Shown here: positions 1 to 12,754 of the stretch, piece after piece
How the letters are laid out: each line of letters begins with the position of its first letter
How positions within the stretch are numbered: position 1 is the first letter of the stretch
NCBI GenBank assembly: GCA_965644295.1
Contig: CBFFRP010000263.1
Location: 372,001 to 436,000, forward strand
DNA: 64,000 nt
Source: Paraphysomonas bandaiensis
Lineage: Eukaryota > Chrysophyceae
Direction: 5' to 3'
Translations under genes and position numbers: made by a program
The notes under the pieces: model-generated
Database searches by the model: none
Told to the model about the DNA's origin: nothing
The model's input: only the letters and a program-made list of their open reading frames with translations

Positions 1-787
1 TGTGCACAGTGTGGGTTTAACGTAGCTTTTAGTAGAACTCTTTTGCTCCCTCAAAATGTTAATGTTTTTGGAAATAAACACTTTAGAACGACAACATATG
101 TGGCAAATATTTACAATATTTTTTTGTTGATATACTATGCCCTGATTGAAGAGAGTATCACCACAATTGCACATGTTTGTGCTGTTATATTAGGTATACT
201 TCTTGGGACATTGTATACCAGAAATTCTGTTTGGTATCGACCGGACACGAAAACCTCGAAATAATTAATGAATACATATAGCTATGCAATTTGTTGTCTT
301 TTAGACATTGTTCCTGCTCTGATCGTGCCAATAACTCTTCTGTTACACTTACCGTAATGTGTAATATTATATATTGCAGATGGTAGTGAAATATGTTACC
401 ACCATACCTCTTCAAGTTTTAATGAGTTTGTTTGATACATGACTTGATTTCAGGTACGTTATACCTATCAGGGTTTGAACATTACGTAACTGGACATTAA
501 CTCACTCAGTAATCAATTAGTGAAATTATTATCAGTATCGCTCAACATTCATTGTCAAGCGCTAAATTTATATCATGTCAACGACCTATCAATATTATCA
601 GGTCTTAATGATCTTATGTAGTCAACGTATTTCAGTTGGTCTAAACTATCTCATGGCTTATCAATAGATTTCACATGATATTTGTCTCTGGCTCCTGTAT
701 TATTCAAATAACAGTTAAAATTCAGAAACCTTGAAATGCAGCTTCTAATTGCTCAAAATTTCAGTGCTCAATAATACCATATATCTT
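1..787. other. AT-rich non-coding stretch
   Basis: I see no gene here. Short open frames exist on both strands but none shows a recognisable motif or a splice-supported extension. Base composition is AT-rich like the other intergenic stretches of the window. Confidence 0.5.
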
Positions 788-916
788 CAGGGCTGCGTAA
801 TAGTTATTAGTTAAAAGATGCCGGTTGTGTCAATTATAACTGCAATTATTACGCGCTGTCCGAATTTTAATTATATTGTAATAAATTGAAAGTTAATTAA
901 CTGATACGCAGCCCTG
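788..916. repeat. MITE-like element with terminal inverted repeats
   Basis: The left end reads CAGGGCTGCGTAATAGTTA and the right end is its imperfect reverse complement, finishing in TACGCAGCCCTG. The outer 12 bases pair perfectly and similarity continues for about 25 bases with a few mismatches. The interior of about 80 bases is AT-rich and non-coding. CAGGG-type ends are typical of hAT family elements, but the 8 bases on each flank do not match, so a target duplication is not seen. It is probably a small non-autonomous DNA transposon copy. Confidence 0.55.
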
Positions 917-1308
917 GCTATTCTTTAGGTTAACTAAAATACTAAAAATAACTTTCAAATTTTCAAACATTCCTACTAAGTTAATTTTTTATTAACACTA
1001 CTTAACTTAAATACGGCTCAACTACCTTTTTTATATCTTGTAGGAACATCTGAAGTCAGATTCGCACCTTTCGTGGTGTTCTGGGGGATAAGTATAAATA
1101 CCAGAGATATTTCTCCAGAAACTAACAGGAGCCGCATAATATAATATAGTCAGCTAATATTGTTCTGCCCACTGATAGCCAAATGCTTGTGTGGTACATG
1201 AGGGACATGATACATCGTCATCATAATGATCGTCATTGTCAGTTATATATATCTAATTCTTCATTGCACGTAATAGTCATAAAAACGTAGGTTCTGCGAA
1301 ACGTTTGA
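917..1308. other. AT-rich non-coding stretch before the Copia fragment
   Basis: No gene is visible. Part of it may be decayed internal sequence of the retrotransposon fragment that follows, but I cannot read further protein similarity in it. Confidence 0.35.
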
Positions 1309-2267
1309 GATGCACGATCTGGGTGTGTGCAAACGGTTTTTAAATATCAGAATCACGAGAGGTGAAGAATGATACATGTTAGATCAATCTGAATATGCCA
1401 AGAATATTGTCAAGAAATTCAGTTCGTTTTTATGGGAAAGAGCAGTAAGAACAAGGAGACTCCACTACCTATCAATGTTTAGGATTTGTTGGCAGAGCAA
1501 CGTGAGCTGACGGGGGAGCAGAAGCAGTGGGTCGAATCATTTCCGTATAATAGAGGAATTATTGGAGCGGTGTTGAATTTGGCGATTCATACTAGACCTG
1601 ATCTGGCTTATGCTGTGGGGTTATTGGCTCGATTTAGTACTTCTCCAGCATATGCGGCTTGCAGATTAGCTATTCATTTGTTGAAATAATTACGTGGTAC
1701 AGTTGATAAGGTCATCAGATTCAGTGGGAGTGAGTTTGATTTACATGTGTTCAGTGATTCCGACTGGGCTGGTGATAGGATGACTCGGCGGACCACAACA
1801 GGATACATAGTGTTTTTATGTGCGGGCGCTTTGGCCTGGCAGTCAAAGCTTCAGACTACAGTTGCGACTTCAAGCATGGAATCTGAATATATGGCGGAGA
1901 ATGCGGCTATGCAAGAACTGGTGTGGCTTCGGGGGGTGTTCAAGGAGCTCGGACTCTTGGTAGCGAAGCCGACTCCATTCTTTATGGATAGTAAGAGTGC
2001 AAAGGATCTTTCAGAGAATCCACTGTATCATAAGAGGTCGAAGCATATTGATATCAAGTATCACTGGATAAAAGAGAACATGTGAATGGAAAATTTCCTA
2101 CAGCAAAGTTGATTCATGTATCTACGGATGATATGGCGGCCGATATTTTTACAAAGGCATTGTCCACGAAGATATTCAGCCATCATGAGAAAACGATTAC
2201 CGGGGTTAAGAGGAGTGTGTCAAACAGAGTGAAGGAGCAGAAGAAGAAACGACCCCGAATATGTTAA
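1309..2267 (+). pseudogene. Broken Ty1/Copia fragment: end of reverse transcriptase and RNase H
   Basis: Translation in pieces gives the end of a Copia reverse transcriptase (MHDLGVCKRFLNIRITRGE, then LDQSEYAKNIVKKF) followed by the typical RNase H-side blocks HTRPDLAYAVGLLARF, FSDSDWAGDRMTRRTTTGYI, TSSMESEYMA, MDSKSAKDLS and KRSKHIDIKYHW, ending with DDMAADIFTKAL. The frame is broken: a stop follows EE near 1370, the frame shifts before 1486, an in-frame TAA lies at 1687-1689, and a shift and stop occur near 2085. It keeps no gag, protease or integrase in readable form, so it is a dead 5'-truncated copy. It belongs to the same broad lineage as the fragments at 60-62 kb and 63-64 kb, not that of the intact element at 46-51 kb. 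Confidence 0.85.
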
Positions 2268-3088
2268 AGGTGTGTTTTAGTGGGTGAAAATCCCACATAA
2301 CTGCATATCGAGTTGACTGCTAGTTATATATGTATCTTTAAAAGATTTCACATCTGTTTTACCTATGGGACTAGATAGTCATAGCAGTATCAGATTTTTG
2401 TGATCACTGTTGTTTTACCTCACTTCATTCTACATTGAGTGGGAGTATTAGAATATGAATCTTATTCTAGTATATGTCAGTTGAAGACAATGTACGAGAA
2501 TACAGTGAAATATAGTGATGTACAAATGCTGTGATGATATTGAGAAACTGAAATAGTTTGATCTTTCAAGATATATATGTTCAGTAACGAGAGGTTCGCA
2601 GATGTAGGATATTATGCGTGGATTAAAATGAGTTAGTGTTGGTCATCACAACTTCTTAATAAATAAATAAATCTATCTAGTCTTACGACAAATTCTCTCT
2701 GTGATCTAGCTTAAAATGAGCAATGTCCCACATAATAAGACATTCATTACAATGTCATAATGTGCAGATGCCAACTTTATAACTATCGAAAGTTTATTGA
2801 AGTTGCCGTAACTAGTGTTGTTGTGTATTGCCTGTAGAATGCGTATGAATATTCTTTTGAATCATCAGCAGGTTAAAATGGATACAAAAACTATTTTTAT
2901 AAGTGTGCTTTTTAAGAAAACGAAGAACAATATAAAGGAGATGCACAGTTATCAAGTATTGGACTATCAATCACATCAATCCATAAGTTATCCAATATAC
3001 TTGACATATTATTGACTACAAAAATTTCAAATAAAAATATAGAGTGACACTTGCAATAGCTACTTCACTAGATTATCCCAATATTCCC
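2268..3088. other. 3' flank of the Copia fragment, with a polypurine tract, then non-coding DNA
   Basis: The sequence TTGAGTGGGAG at 2435-2445 looks like the polypurine tract that precedes a Copia 3' LTR. A matching CATTGAGTGGGAG lies behind the fragment at the right edge of the window (minus strand, near 63025). The LTR would therefore start at about 2446, but no second copy is present here to define its end. No host gene is seen. Confidence 0.4.
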
Positions 3089-6000
3089 TTACAATTCGTC
3101 ATGCAAGTTCTTCGATGTCATTCCAAGTGAACGCCGTTTACTATGGTCATGCCTAGCCAGAATTGGGGAAGCCGCGATAGGATTGATAGTTTCAACACAC
3201 TCATCGGAATCAGAGTCATCATCACTATCTTTTTCGGTGGTTTGGCGTTTATTCTGGACTAAAGAGACTCTTTTACCCTTGGTTCTAGACGGAGAGGCCG
3301 CAGGAGATCCGCCTTTCCTATAACTTTTCACTATGCTTCCTCGTCGTTTGTCTTTTTGTGACCCATCCTCACTTCCCGATCGCTGCCTTTCATTTTTCAC
3401 TTTCGTTACCGACGCTCGACGAGCAGGCAACGAAGTTGTGGGATCCACTGCAGACCCTCGGCGAGCAGACAATGATGTTGTGGGGTCCACTGCCGACCCT
3501 CGGCGAACAGACAATGATGTGGGATCCACTGCCGATGATCGGCGAGCAGATAATGATGTGGGATCCACTGCCGATGATCGGCGAGCAGATAATGATGTGG
3601 GATCCACTGCCGATGATCGGCGAGCAGATAATGATGTGGGATCCACTGCCGACGCTCGGCGAGCAGAATCCAATGCCGAGGATGTGGAGTCTAGTGGTCG
3701 TTCGTTGCTATCTTGTCCCTGTTGCTTTAGTTCATGCTCTTCGATGAACTCCGATAACTTTAGTTTATTGGTTTGGCTCTGTGCGCGTTTGCGACTTTCT
3801 TCACGAACCTTTTCTATCATTCCATCCGGCGCATCATCCGCTAAGAAAATGAGTACGATTGTCAACACGAATACAGAGGAATTGATCAAAATTGCCAGTA
3901 AGCCCAGAACATTACGATTTATCCCATCCGACTCATTTACTCTAATCATGATCGCGACTATAAGAGTCAATGTAATCGCCCACTGCACACCAACATATAA
4001 AACACAGAACAGAAACATTTGACACACTCAAAAGCAAATACACTGACCTGAGTAACAACAGCAACTAAATTATCGGACTCGGTTATGAAGGGCTTCAGTT
4101 CCATATACGCGCCCACGCAGGCAAGTGACACACATAAGACAAGAACGATTTGAGTTGAGGAGCCACGCATAATCAGAACCGGCACAGCAGTAAGACTGAG
4201 GCGACGAAAACAATCCCCGACTTCAAAGTACCAGCGCTGAGGTTCATAGGTTTCATACAAAAACGAAATAATCTTAATGTCTTCAAATGTATGACGGAGA
4301 TTAATCTTCTCCTCCTGGATGACTGAAGAACTTACAAGGTGTCGTTCGTCTTCTCGGACTACTAAATTAGTGCGGGGATTGACTTTGTCGTGATTATACA
4401 CGAGCAAAGCAAGATACATCATAGGAACCTATCATACAGACAATTAACGAAGAAAACAGCTGCTACATATTCAAAACTCACTCCAATAGGATACCTGCGT
4501 CAATGTTACAAATAATAATAAAAAATAATACTCACTTACACAACAGTGAATATCGAAGCATATCCCACATAGAATTCATACTCTGCCCCTTTACACTCGA
4601 TGGAATAATCAGCAATCAATCTCGATGATCCATCTTCAAAGCTCTCACATGCAAATGTTTGGAGAAGTTTAATACTCACTGGCGAAAACACCACAAAGGA
4701 CACAAGAAGAGACAAAAATATCGAGTCATTCTTGAATTGTGAAAAGGAGTAAGATGGGTTGGTTTCGTTCATCCGAAATGCAATTGAGTGCCGTATGCGC
4801 AAGATCAGAACTATCGTACCAACCAGTACAAAGGGCCCTGTCGTTGCCGTAACCAATTTATCGTAAAAATTTCGATAGTACAAACAGTCGAAGTTTAGGA
4901 ACTCTACAAAATCAAGATTAAACACCCAGAGGATTTCAAGAAATTTAATATAGGTAAACGGAAAGTCTACGTTGAGTACAAAAGGAAGCTGGTTGATGAT
5001 TTGAACGAAAGCAAGAATGATTTTAAACTTCGTTTTTATCGCTCCGAACTTATATTGGTCGGCGGTATCGGCCATTTCTACAATTTTCTTGGTGATAAAG
5101 TCACGTATTTTATCTCGATTTAAGTAGAGGTAGTACGAGAACAAAATTAAGGCGAGTAGAACTGATGGAACTATGGTCATGAGCAGCTCATTTCCCGATG
5201 ATTTACAAGATGTACATCGACCAGCACGCTGGTAGTAACCTCTCTCACATACAGAGCAGTACATTCCTTCGTGTCCTTTCTTACACTGAGTAGATGTATT
5301 AGATCCACCTTTACAGGCCTCCTTATAAGGGCAAAGGTGCACGCCATCGTACTCCTGTCCGAGACGCCAGTAACCAGAGTCCACTTTGATATCATCTCCT
5401 CCGCGACATATTGCATTATCAGGGCATTGATGACAAGTCTGTGGACGACATATTAGCACATATAATTGAACTCGTGATGCTCGCACCTCAGCATTCAGCT
5501 TAAGGCTGTACGTTCCTGGACTACACTTTGTACATACCGAGGTTGAACCCACTAGAAACGTCTCGATTTCTCCAACGACACATGCTCTACAAAGAATATA
5601 ACCGAAACAGAACCATAAAAGAATACTAGCATTAACGACCTGAACGATAGATTGTAATATGCTTCAACGCCTGCCGACAAATCAAATTTTAGTGTAACCA
5701 TTGAACTAGGCTTATTCGTCACAGTAATATTTCCGAATGTCGCAACACCATTCTTCGTTTCCACAATCGTCGTCCCTTGAATACTGCTTGTTTCGTCCAC
5801 AGTGCTGCTGTATATAACACGGCTGTATCCCGTACCATCATCAACAACAATTTGATTGTAAAAATCCAACATATCAATATAAATTGGGTGAGAAATTTGA
5901 GACCCTAAGAGTAGAAAAGTCATTGAAATTATACTAACGCCACCACTATACCTGAATTCTCTGCAGTATCGACGTACCGAATTGCTCCCAACTTAGCGAC

Positions 6001-9000
6001 ATCGGTGGCTTTAAATGCCCCATAAAGCGCGGTGTTATTGAATTCTGAGCAGGTGGCGTCATCGACGTATATCTGACATAATAGATAAAATACAAACGAT
6101 CGAAGAAATGAATACCTTGGATCCATTGGTCTGTACCACCCAGTACACTCCACCACCACCGTACCGAGCGGCGTTATTGATAAACTCAGTATGTTGTACC
6201 ACTCCATGAGTACCAGTCGTCGACAAACCCCCTCCAAATGCGGCCGAATTATTGCTAATACTACATTGTGAAATGGTTAACAGGTCCACACCAGATCCGT
6301 ATACTCCGGCACCACTCCCATCCTTAGCATCGTTGCTGTCGAAGGTACTGGCAGATATATTGACTGTCATGCTGTTTGATTCTGTGCTGTCGATTAGTGA
6401 CGATTTAGAGCCTATAAACGCAGCCCCGGCACCGTAATACAATGCTACATTATGAACTATCGTCGTCGAAGATAGATAAGTGTTGACAGAGTCGATATAC
6501 AAGGCTCCTCCAATCACTGTCGCAGAGTTTTCGGAGAAATCTGAGTCTGTAATAGACAGGTATTCACCAACTGAAAGGGATAATGCTCCCCCCACATATG
6601 CAGTACACTTCTTCACAGAGGCGTTAAGCAAGCTCGCCGATACAAATTCATTGCTGAAAACTGCCCCTCCAGAGGCCGTTACACTGTTTAGATCAAACAC
6701 ATCGGATAAGGACGTCCAGCTACTGGACTGTAACGAGAGAGCTCCACCATAAGTAGCCTGATAAATCAATATTCATACGGCATTCACTTGCATAAACAAT
6801 ACTCACAGTGTTCGCTCGAAAAGTGTTGTTCCGCGTAATACAAGTGGAATTCGATCCGCAAGAAATACACCCCCCTATTTCCGCAGTGTTTCCAGTAAAT
6901 GTAGATCGAGATATTTCCAGTGTACTAAACATTCCATGAAATATTGCCCCGTTATACCCACAGTAGTTTCCTTCGCCGACAGAGTCGATAATATTCACAC
7001 GAGAAAACGTTGCGGCCACGCCAGCTCCATTGTAGTTGGCTATGTTGTCCAGAAACGACACTCCAACGATCAACGCATATGAATTATCTTGAATAACAGC
7101 AGCGCCCCCCACATAGTGAGCTAAGTATATCAACATATATCAGAAGTGAAAACCAAGTGTGTTGAAACCTACTTACCAGTGTTCATATGAAGCCTGGAGG
7201 TGGTAATGTTAAACGTGGTGTACAGCTGTCCAAATATCCCTCCACCTGAGTGTATAGTAAGCAGGTACATATATGAAAATTCATGGCATACTTACCATAC
7301 ACTGCTTCATTTCCAATAAAATCACAATCTAAAATATCAACTGTTGAATACGCATAGGCAGCTAGGCATCCTCCTATACAGCAAAAAAAGGTAAGGCAAC
7401 ACGTGATCGGATGAGGACCATCTATCCACACAGACAACCCACCTTCATACTCTGCAATACTGTCAGTGATATGCACTCTTTCCAATGAAACGCTTGAATG
7501 TGAATTTACGTAAACGGCCGCACCATATACAGCAATGCATCCTGTAAAAGATGAATTGTGTATTGCTGCTGAGCTCGAGCCAATGATCGATACAGAACCC
7601 CCTGTGCCTCTGACATAATCCCCGACGAACGTCGACGATCGCACAACTATATTTGATACAAAGTCTACACTCAAAGCGCCCCCAGATTCGGCGGAATTAG
7701 ATAAAAATTCGCAATCTTCAAAAGTCATATGTGAGCCTCCACTCAGTGCGCAGGCCCCTCCGTATTGCACAGCACTATTGCGCTCAAACGAACACCCAGT
7801 ACATGTGACATTGGCTGCATACGACAAAGAGATAGCCCCCCCTGAATTTCCAGCTGAATTATCTCTGAATGTGCAGCTAGTTAAGTGAGCCAGAGCGGAG
7901 TAATCTACACTTAGTCCTCCTGAGAATGCAGCAAAATTATTTTCAAACACAGAATTCCGTACGCGACACACGGACTGCATTCCACATCGTAGCGCTGAAA
8001 TTTCCATCGACGCCCTATTATATAAAGCATAAATAAAGATCAGTATAAATCATCACGCGACTTACGTGTTGTCAGCAAACCTCGACGAGTGCACGGTGAG
8101 GAGAGTAGATACACCAATGGCTTCTACAATGCTACGAACAGCTCGACTGTCCACAAAACTAGAGTTTTCGAGATGTCCTGTACTACTCGATAACTTGAGA
8201 ATCGCACCAATTCCGGACGAACAGTTCGCAAGTGTCGACGAAGTAATACTGAGTTCACTGTCAGAAACAGCATATATGCATCCACCTTGACTATCATCGT
8301 CTAGTCCAGATACTGCCGTGGCAACAGAGCAATCAGAGAAAAGAGCGTTTTCCATTGATACTTTGGACGTTACAGCATAAACGCATCCCCCAAATCGACT
8401 CGCACTATTGTTATACACATGAGAATCCATTATGTTCAATTCGCAGTTGAAAAAGTTGAGTGCACCACCATCATTACCCGTGTTTCTAAACACGGATGAA
8501 GCAGAAAGTGTTAGTCGTCCACTAGCAGTGCAATACACAGCACCACCACTAGAACTTGCTATGTTGCCATAGAATACACTGGAATATGTGCTGATAGCTG
8601 AATTTTCCATATATATCGCCCCACCATTGACGGCCTTACCATTAATGATATCAATGTTGAACAAGTCTAGTGTAGAATCTTGACATAGAATAGCAGCCCC
8701 ATTATCAGAGAGCAACTGTCCGCCATTAATAGTAAGATTCGACATATTGACATCAGATGTTACTATATAAAATACACGTGATGTTGTTGAAGTTAATGTT
8801 GGAGTATTCTGTCCAATAATTACTACTGTTTGATTTTCAATATGTAGTTCATTTGTTATTGTAATATCATCTGTAATCACAATTGTATCAACATTACAAT
8901 CTATAGCATCAGATAAACTATTATATGTTGCTACTTCCACATAAGATATTCCAGAATAACTAGAACATGCATACAGATGAACAGGTAAAACTGTAGATAG

Positions 9001-9036
9001 TATGTAGAGTAATAGAGATGTATGTTGTAATCTCAT
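3089..9036 (-). CDS. Large surface receptor: beta-helical polymorphic-membrane-protein repeats, Cys-rich module, multi-pass membrane domain, RRxS-repeat tail
   Basis: I join 13 exons: 9036-8066, 8014-7443, 7373-7296, 7245-7177, 7120-6807, 6757-6116, 6072-5952, 5904-5640, 5586-5487, 5438-4540, 4494-4482, 4428-4048 and 3982-3089. This gives one 1,772-residue frame. All 12 introns are 43-69 bp with GT-AG ends, and one exon is only 13 bp. The protein starts with a signal peptide (LLLYILSTVLPVHLYACSS). Residues up to about 1000 carry many GGA-hydrophobic and FxxN/SxFxxN motifs, the hallmark of right-handed beta-helix PMP-like repeats. A Cys-rich module follows (CTKCSPGTYSL, CHQCPDNAICRGG, CSVCERGYYQRAGRC). 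From about residue 1130 there are several membrane helices with the family-typical YPIGVPMMYLALL. The cytoplasmic tail has tandem RRxS repeats. It is probably a plasma-membrane adhesion or sensory receptor; its ligand is unknown. Such proteins are common in oomycetes, algae and protists. Confidence 0.85.
3429..3666 (-). repeat. In-frame tandem repeat, units of 39-42 bp
   Basis: The unit encodes SARRSSAVDPTSL (13 residues), with two 14-residue variants carrying an extra Thr. About six units lie head to tail in the last exon of the receptor gene, followed by a partial unit (PARRASV). Neighbouring units near 3525-3650 are almost identical in DNA, which points to recent expansion or homogenisation. 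Confidence 0.9.
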
Positions 9037-10832
9037 GATATGATAGAATGTGATCTATACAAGTATCTGTTTATGTATCATCTATCCACTTGATTGAAGA
9101 TATTACTGTATCTAACATATTGAATTAGAACTTATTGAAAAAGAATGACATGAAGTTCACTTTATAATCACTTCATAATCACTTCGACTTTATATATATA
9201 CGAAGTTATGTACTGGGTGGATTTTCGCCCATATGGCTGTGTTTATCAACTGTATTTTAGTACACGATACATACAGATACTGATACTGTATACTGTATAC
9301 TGTACCATAATATCATTATGTATGAAGTTTCTACGGATTACTCTCCGTGTATGTAGCCGTCAGCCTTTATCGTATCGGCAGTCAGTGTCTTATGTTTTCG
9401 GAAATAAATTGAAACGAAAATACTCTATATTACAGCAATACAACTACGGCTGGAATACAGATAATTGTTATCTCAATACTAGAGGCATCTCTGAACAAAA
9501 ATATACAAAGGACGCCGATACAATGTATACGAACCCATAAGTTGCCCTACGCTGCTTGACAATCAGATATATAGACATGTAGATATAGATACGCTCAATA
9601 GACCAACATTCCTTATTAACTGCAGCTATACCCACTCAAATACTTTGCTGATTATCAGGAACACTGTTTTCGATATGTTCCTCAGTATGAAGTAGTTCGA
9701 ATCCGTTTTGTTGTCCTGAAGATTGGCCATGTGAAGATCGTAATCCTAGCGTATGCTGTCCTCCTGAATCACCTGTTGTTTGTGCTGGTCGTGATGGGTA
9801 TTGTTGTTCATCTGGTATCTAATGCTGTGATGGATACTGCTGCACAAACTCTCAAGTATCCAACAGCACCGCACTTACTAAGGTGGAAAAACTGTGACAA
9901 CAACATATGATGTTGACAGCTCATGCAAAACTATTGACGGTGGACCTCCTGCACTACTCAGTATCCGATTCGTTTCTCTTGTCTGAGAGTGTGAAGTACT
10001 CTTGTCCAATGGCTACGCTGTTTCAGCAACCTCTTGCAGTGCTAGAGGCACCGCAGATTCAGAAACGTTGCAATGGTTTGCCAGAAGATAAATACTCTGT
10101 TAAAGTAGGGGTGTATACGGAGAGTATGGGTGTCTACTTCGTTAAAGAGTGATAGCCACATGAATGACTACCATTCTAAGATTCATTGCCATAAATTCCT
10201 CGGATATGGTTGATATTGTTGGCAAGGAAGGTTGATTGATACGGCATTGCTAAGTGGTTCCATCTGAGGTTGTATTTCTGGAAATATATGCAAAGTATGT
10301 TATGCTATGTTCAAATATTTATAACGCACTACCATAATAATAATTGAATCTTCCATCACTAGTGGTGTTTTATGTTCAAGTGTTCACGAAGCCAACAACA
10401 CACTCTATGCTAGAAAGAAAAAAATGGAAGTGTATGCAATATATACTAATCATAGTTGCAGATATCGTGTTTTTGACCTATTGTTCAATGAATAACACTA
10501 CACCATCGGAAAAATATAATATAGTCTTATATTAGCCCCATTGGCAATGTACTACGCCAGCCGACCAATTGCGAATAACTTTCCAGTTAAAAATATTGAG
10601 CACTGAGCACGAGACGCTGTACTCTCCGTATGACCCGTGAGAAATATAACTAGAGTAGTTAAATTGAATGCAAATTCATTAGCATTTTGGATGTTATGGC
10701 TGTAGAAATGGACAATTGAATTATCATATATAATCAAGATAATCGTTGCACGATTGCTTGGCCCGCAGGAAATCCAATACTATTCTAAGAACTGCATATA
10801 TATGGACTACTACTACATAAATAGCAATCTGT
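9037..10832. other. Intergenic stretch with a decayed Gln-rich reading frame
   Basis: The first 150 bases upstream of the receptor start contain TATATATATA (9192-9201). On the minus strand about 9645-9860 reads as a Gln/Ser-rich peptide (for example PDEQQYPSRPAQTTGDSGGQ) interrupted by a TAG. This could be a remnant of a retrotransposon linker or of a low-complexity gene. On the plus strand 9907-10152 is open but unrecognised. No gene is supported. Confidence 0.4.
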
Positions 10833-12754
10833 CTACTTTTCCTCTCCCGGGGGAGCTCCCCAGGAAGATTCTCCTGTCTTGGAGTTGTAGAAATATGTCG
10901 CCCCAGTATCATCATCCACAAACTCTTCCCATTCTGAAGAAGCCCCCACTTGTTGGTCAGATTTCGTAGTGCCGGTAGAAGGTGTAGAAGCTACCTCTGC
11001 GGAACTTTCTACCGCCCCACCCGCGCTAGGATGCGCTGCAACATTGCCACTAGCCGCCGCTGTGGAATCAGCCTGTGCTTGTTGTTGAGCATAGTACGCT
11101 GCACAATACTGTGCATACTGCTCAGGAGTCATTTGAGACTGACCAGCCTGCCCTGCAGGCTGCGGCACACCACCATACTGACTATCTGTGTCGGGGTACG
11201 CTAATTCGGGATGCTGCTGCAGTAGTTCAATACCGTTGTCCATACGCATCTTTTTAGCTGCAGGAAGTTGGTACTCAGCCGGGTACTGAAATCCTGTGTT
11301 CTCTATGCTTATCCCTATAGCCGTATAAACCATTAAGCATCTAGGATACACTTTCATGTCACGGGGTACCTTTCGCCTGCATTAATGCAAACAAGGCGTC
11401 TTTATCCGCCCGATTGATAGCATCCTGTGCCACTGGATTCGGGTCATCGTGAGCCCACCTAAGATCTAATACTTCTCCTTGATCAAGACTCTGATTGGCC
11501 ATCGCCTCTTTGGCGAATTCTGATAGCATAGGTAAATACTCAATACAAGATGAATTATGGTGCAGTCAAGTAGTATTACAATAAGCGAAATCAGCATGAT
11601 GTATTCTGGAGTAGTACCTGCTGAGGTGCGCACGCGATATCTCACAAAAGCAATGGATAGTCGCTGGATGACATTCACATTTTCGACCTCTCCCCACTCA
11701 CCAAAATGCTTCCAGAGAGCTTCTTCTAGTAGCTGCGGAGTTTCATACTTGTGCTTCAGCAACCCACCAACAAAGAGAGTTCGGCACGGTTTTAAAAAAG
11801 ACCCCACACCTGTCATATCGTCGCGATGTTTACTGTGTCTCTGGCGACCGAAGCAATCAAATAATTCGTCACATTTAGCGTCGTCCTCAAGAGTTGGGAT
11901 CCTGTGGTAGAACTTACAGTCTTTACCTTTGGCACAGACTCCATGAGCAAAATGAACACAGAAATATCGTTTATCTTTCTTATTTTTAGCATCTTTTTCA
12001 CTAATTGCCTCGTCAGCCTTCGTGCGTCCGGCATCCTTTTCCAGTACGCAGCGATCGGCTGCCTTATCCTTGCCTATACGAATAAACGTCACAAACTCAC
12101 GCCACAAGAGCACAAATAACACTAATACTTCAGAAATGACTATATATAATAAGTATCAACAAACGATGTATATCCGAGCGTGAACAGCGTCGCAATATTA
12201 CCTGCCCCCTGATCCCAGTGATCTCCAAGAAACCGTCCATACCAGATATTATATTCGTTTGCACCTTCTAAATGATAATTTTTAGGGTCAATAAACTCTT
12301 TCTGCTTTCGTGCGGGTCTCGAGAGATACTGTGCATTGCGCTGGGCATACATCTGTGCTGCCATTGTGCCAGTCTGACCACGTCCGAACCATCCAGTTGC
12401 ATGTGGGGCTGGACCAAGCTCAACAGGGCGTTCCCACTTAGTTTCTCCTGTTTTAGTGTTATAGTAGTAAACTTGATATGTTGTTGGATCAATAGCTTCT
12501 TTCCATGGAATCTCTTCACCACGTTGAGTCGCCTGGAGAGCAGGATCTAAAACATAATTATCTTGCCCTTCTGGCTTATGTCCTCTACACCGATAACATC
12601 GAGGTCTACTCGCATAATTCTCTTGTCCACATTCAGGACATTTCCAATTTTTTTCATAGACTGTAAATAATTGACCAACGTTACCCACTGTACCAACCGC
12701 TGTCATCTTACGCGGCGGTCCATGATTATCATCTGAACTAATTTCTAACTGCAT
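10833..12754 (-). CDS. CWC2: Cwc2/RBM22-type pre-mRNA splicing factor with added RanBP2 zinc finger and two WW domains
   Basis: Four exons (12754-12202, 12073-11618, 11519-11370, 11293-10833) give 539 residues. Domain order: RanBP2-type zinc finger (Cys39, 42, 53, 56; CPECGQENYASRPRCYRC), WW domain about 82-110, CCCH zinc finger with Cys223, Cys231, Cys237 and His241, then an RRM with RTLFVGGL and SIAFVRY. The block EFAKEAMANQSLDQGEVLDL followed by RWAHDDPNP is diagnostic of Cwc2. A Gln/Ala-rich linker and a second WW domain (about 506-535) end the protein. In yeast Cwc2 contacts U6 snRNA and the intron in the NineTeen-complex-containing spliceosome, and RBM22 is the human counterpart. The WW and RanBP2 parts are additions relative to those proteins. 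The gene shares a 595-bp divergent promoter region with the CAF-1 p60 gene. Confidence 0.88.

Noticed and set aside
3333-4022. 229-codon plus-strand frame over the receptor tail
   Set aside because: It is the complement of the tandem-repeat coding region, which keeps several frames open. The minus-strand frame has the membrane helix and splice-supported continuity.
9907-10152. 81-codon plus-strand open frame
   Set aside because: No motif, no extension by splicing, no supporting upstream structure.
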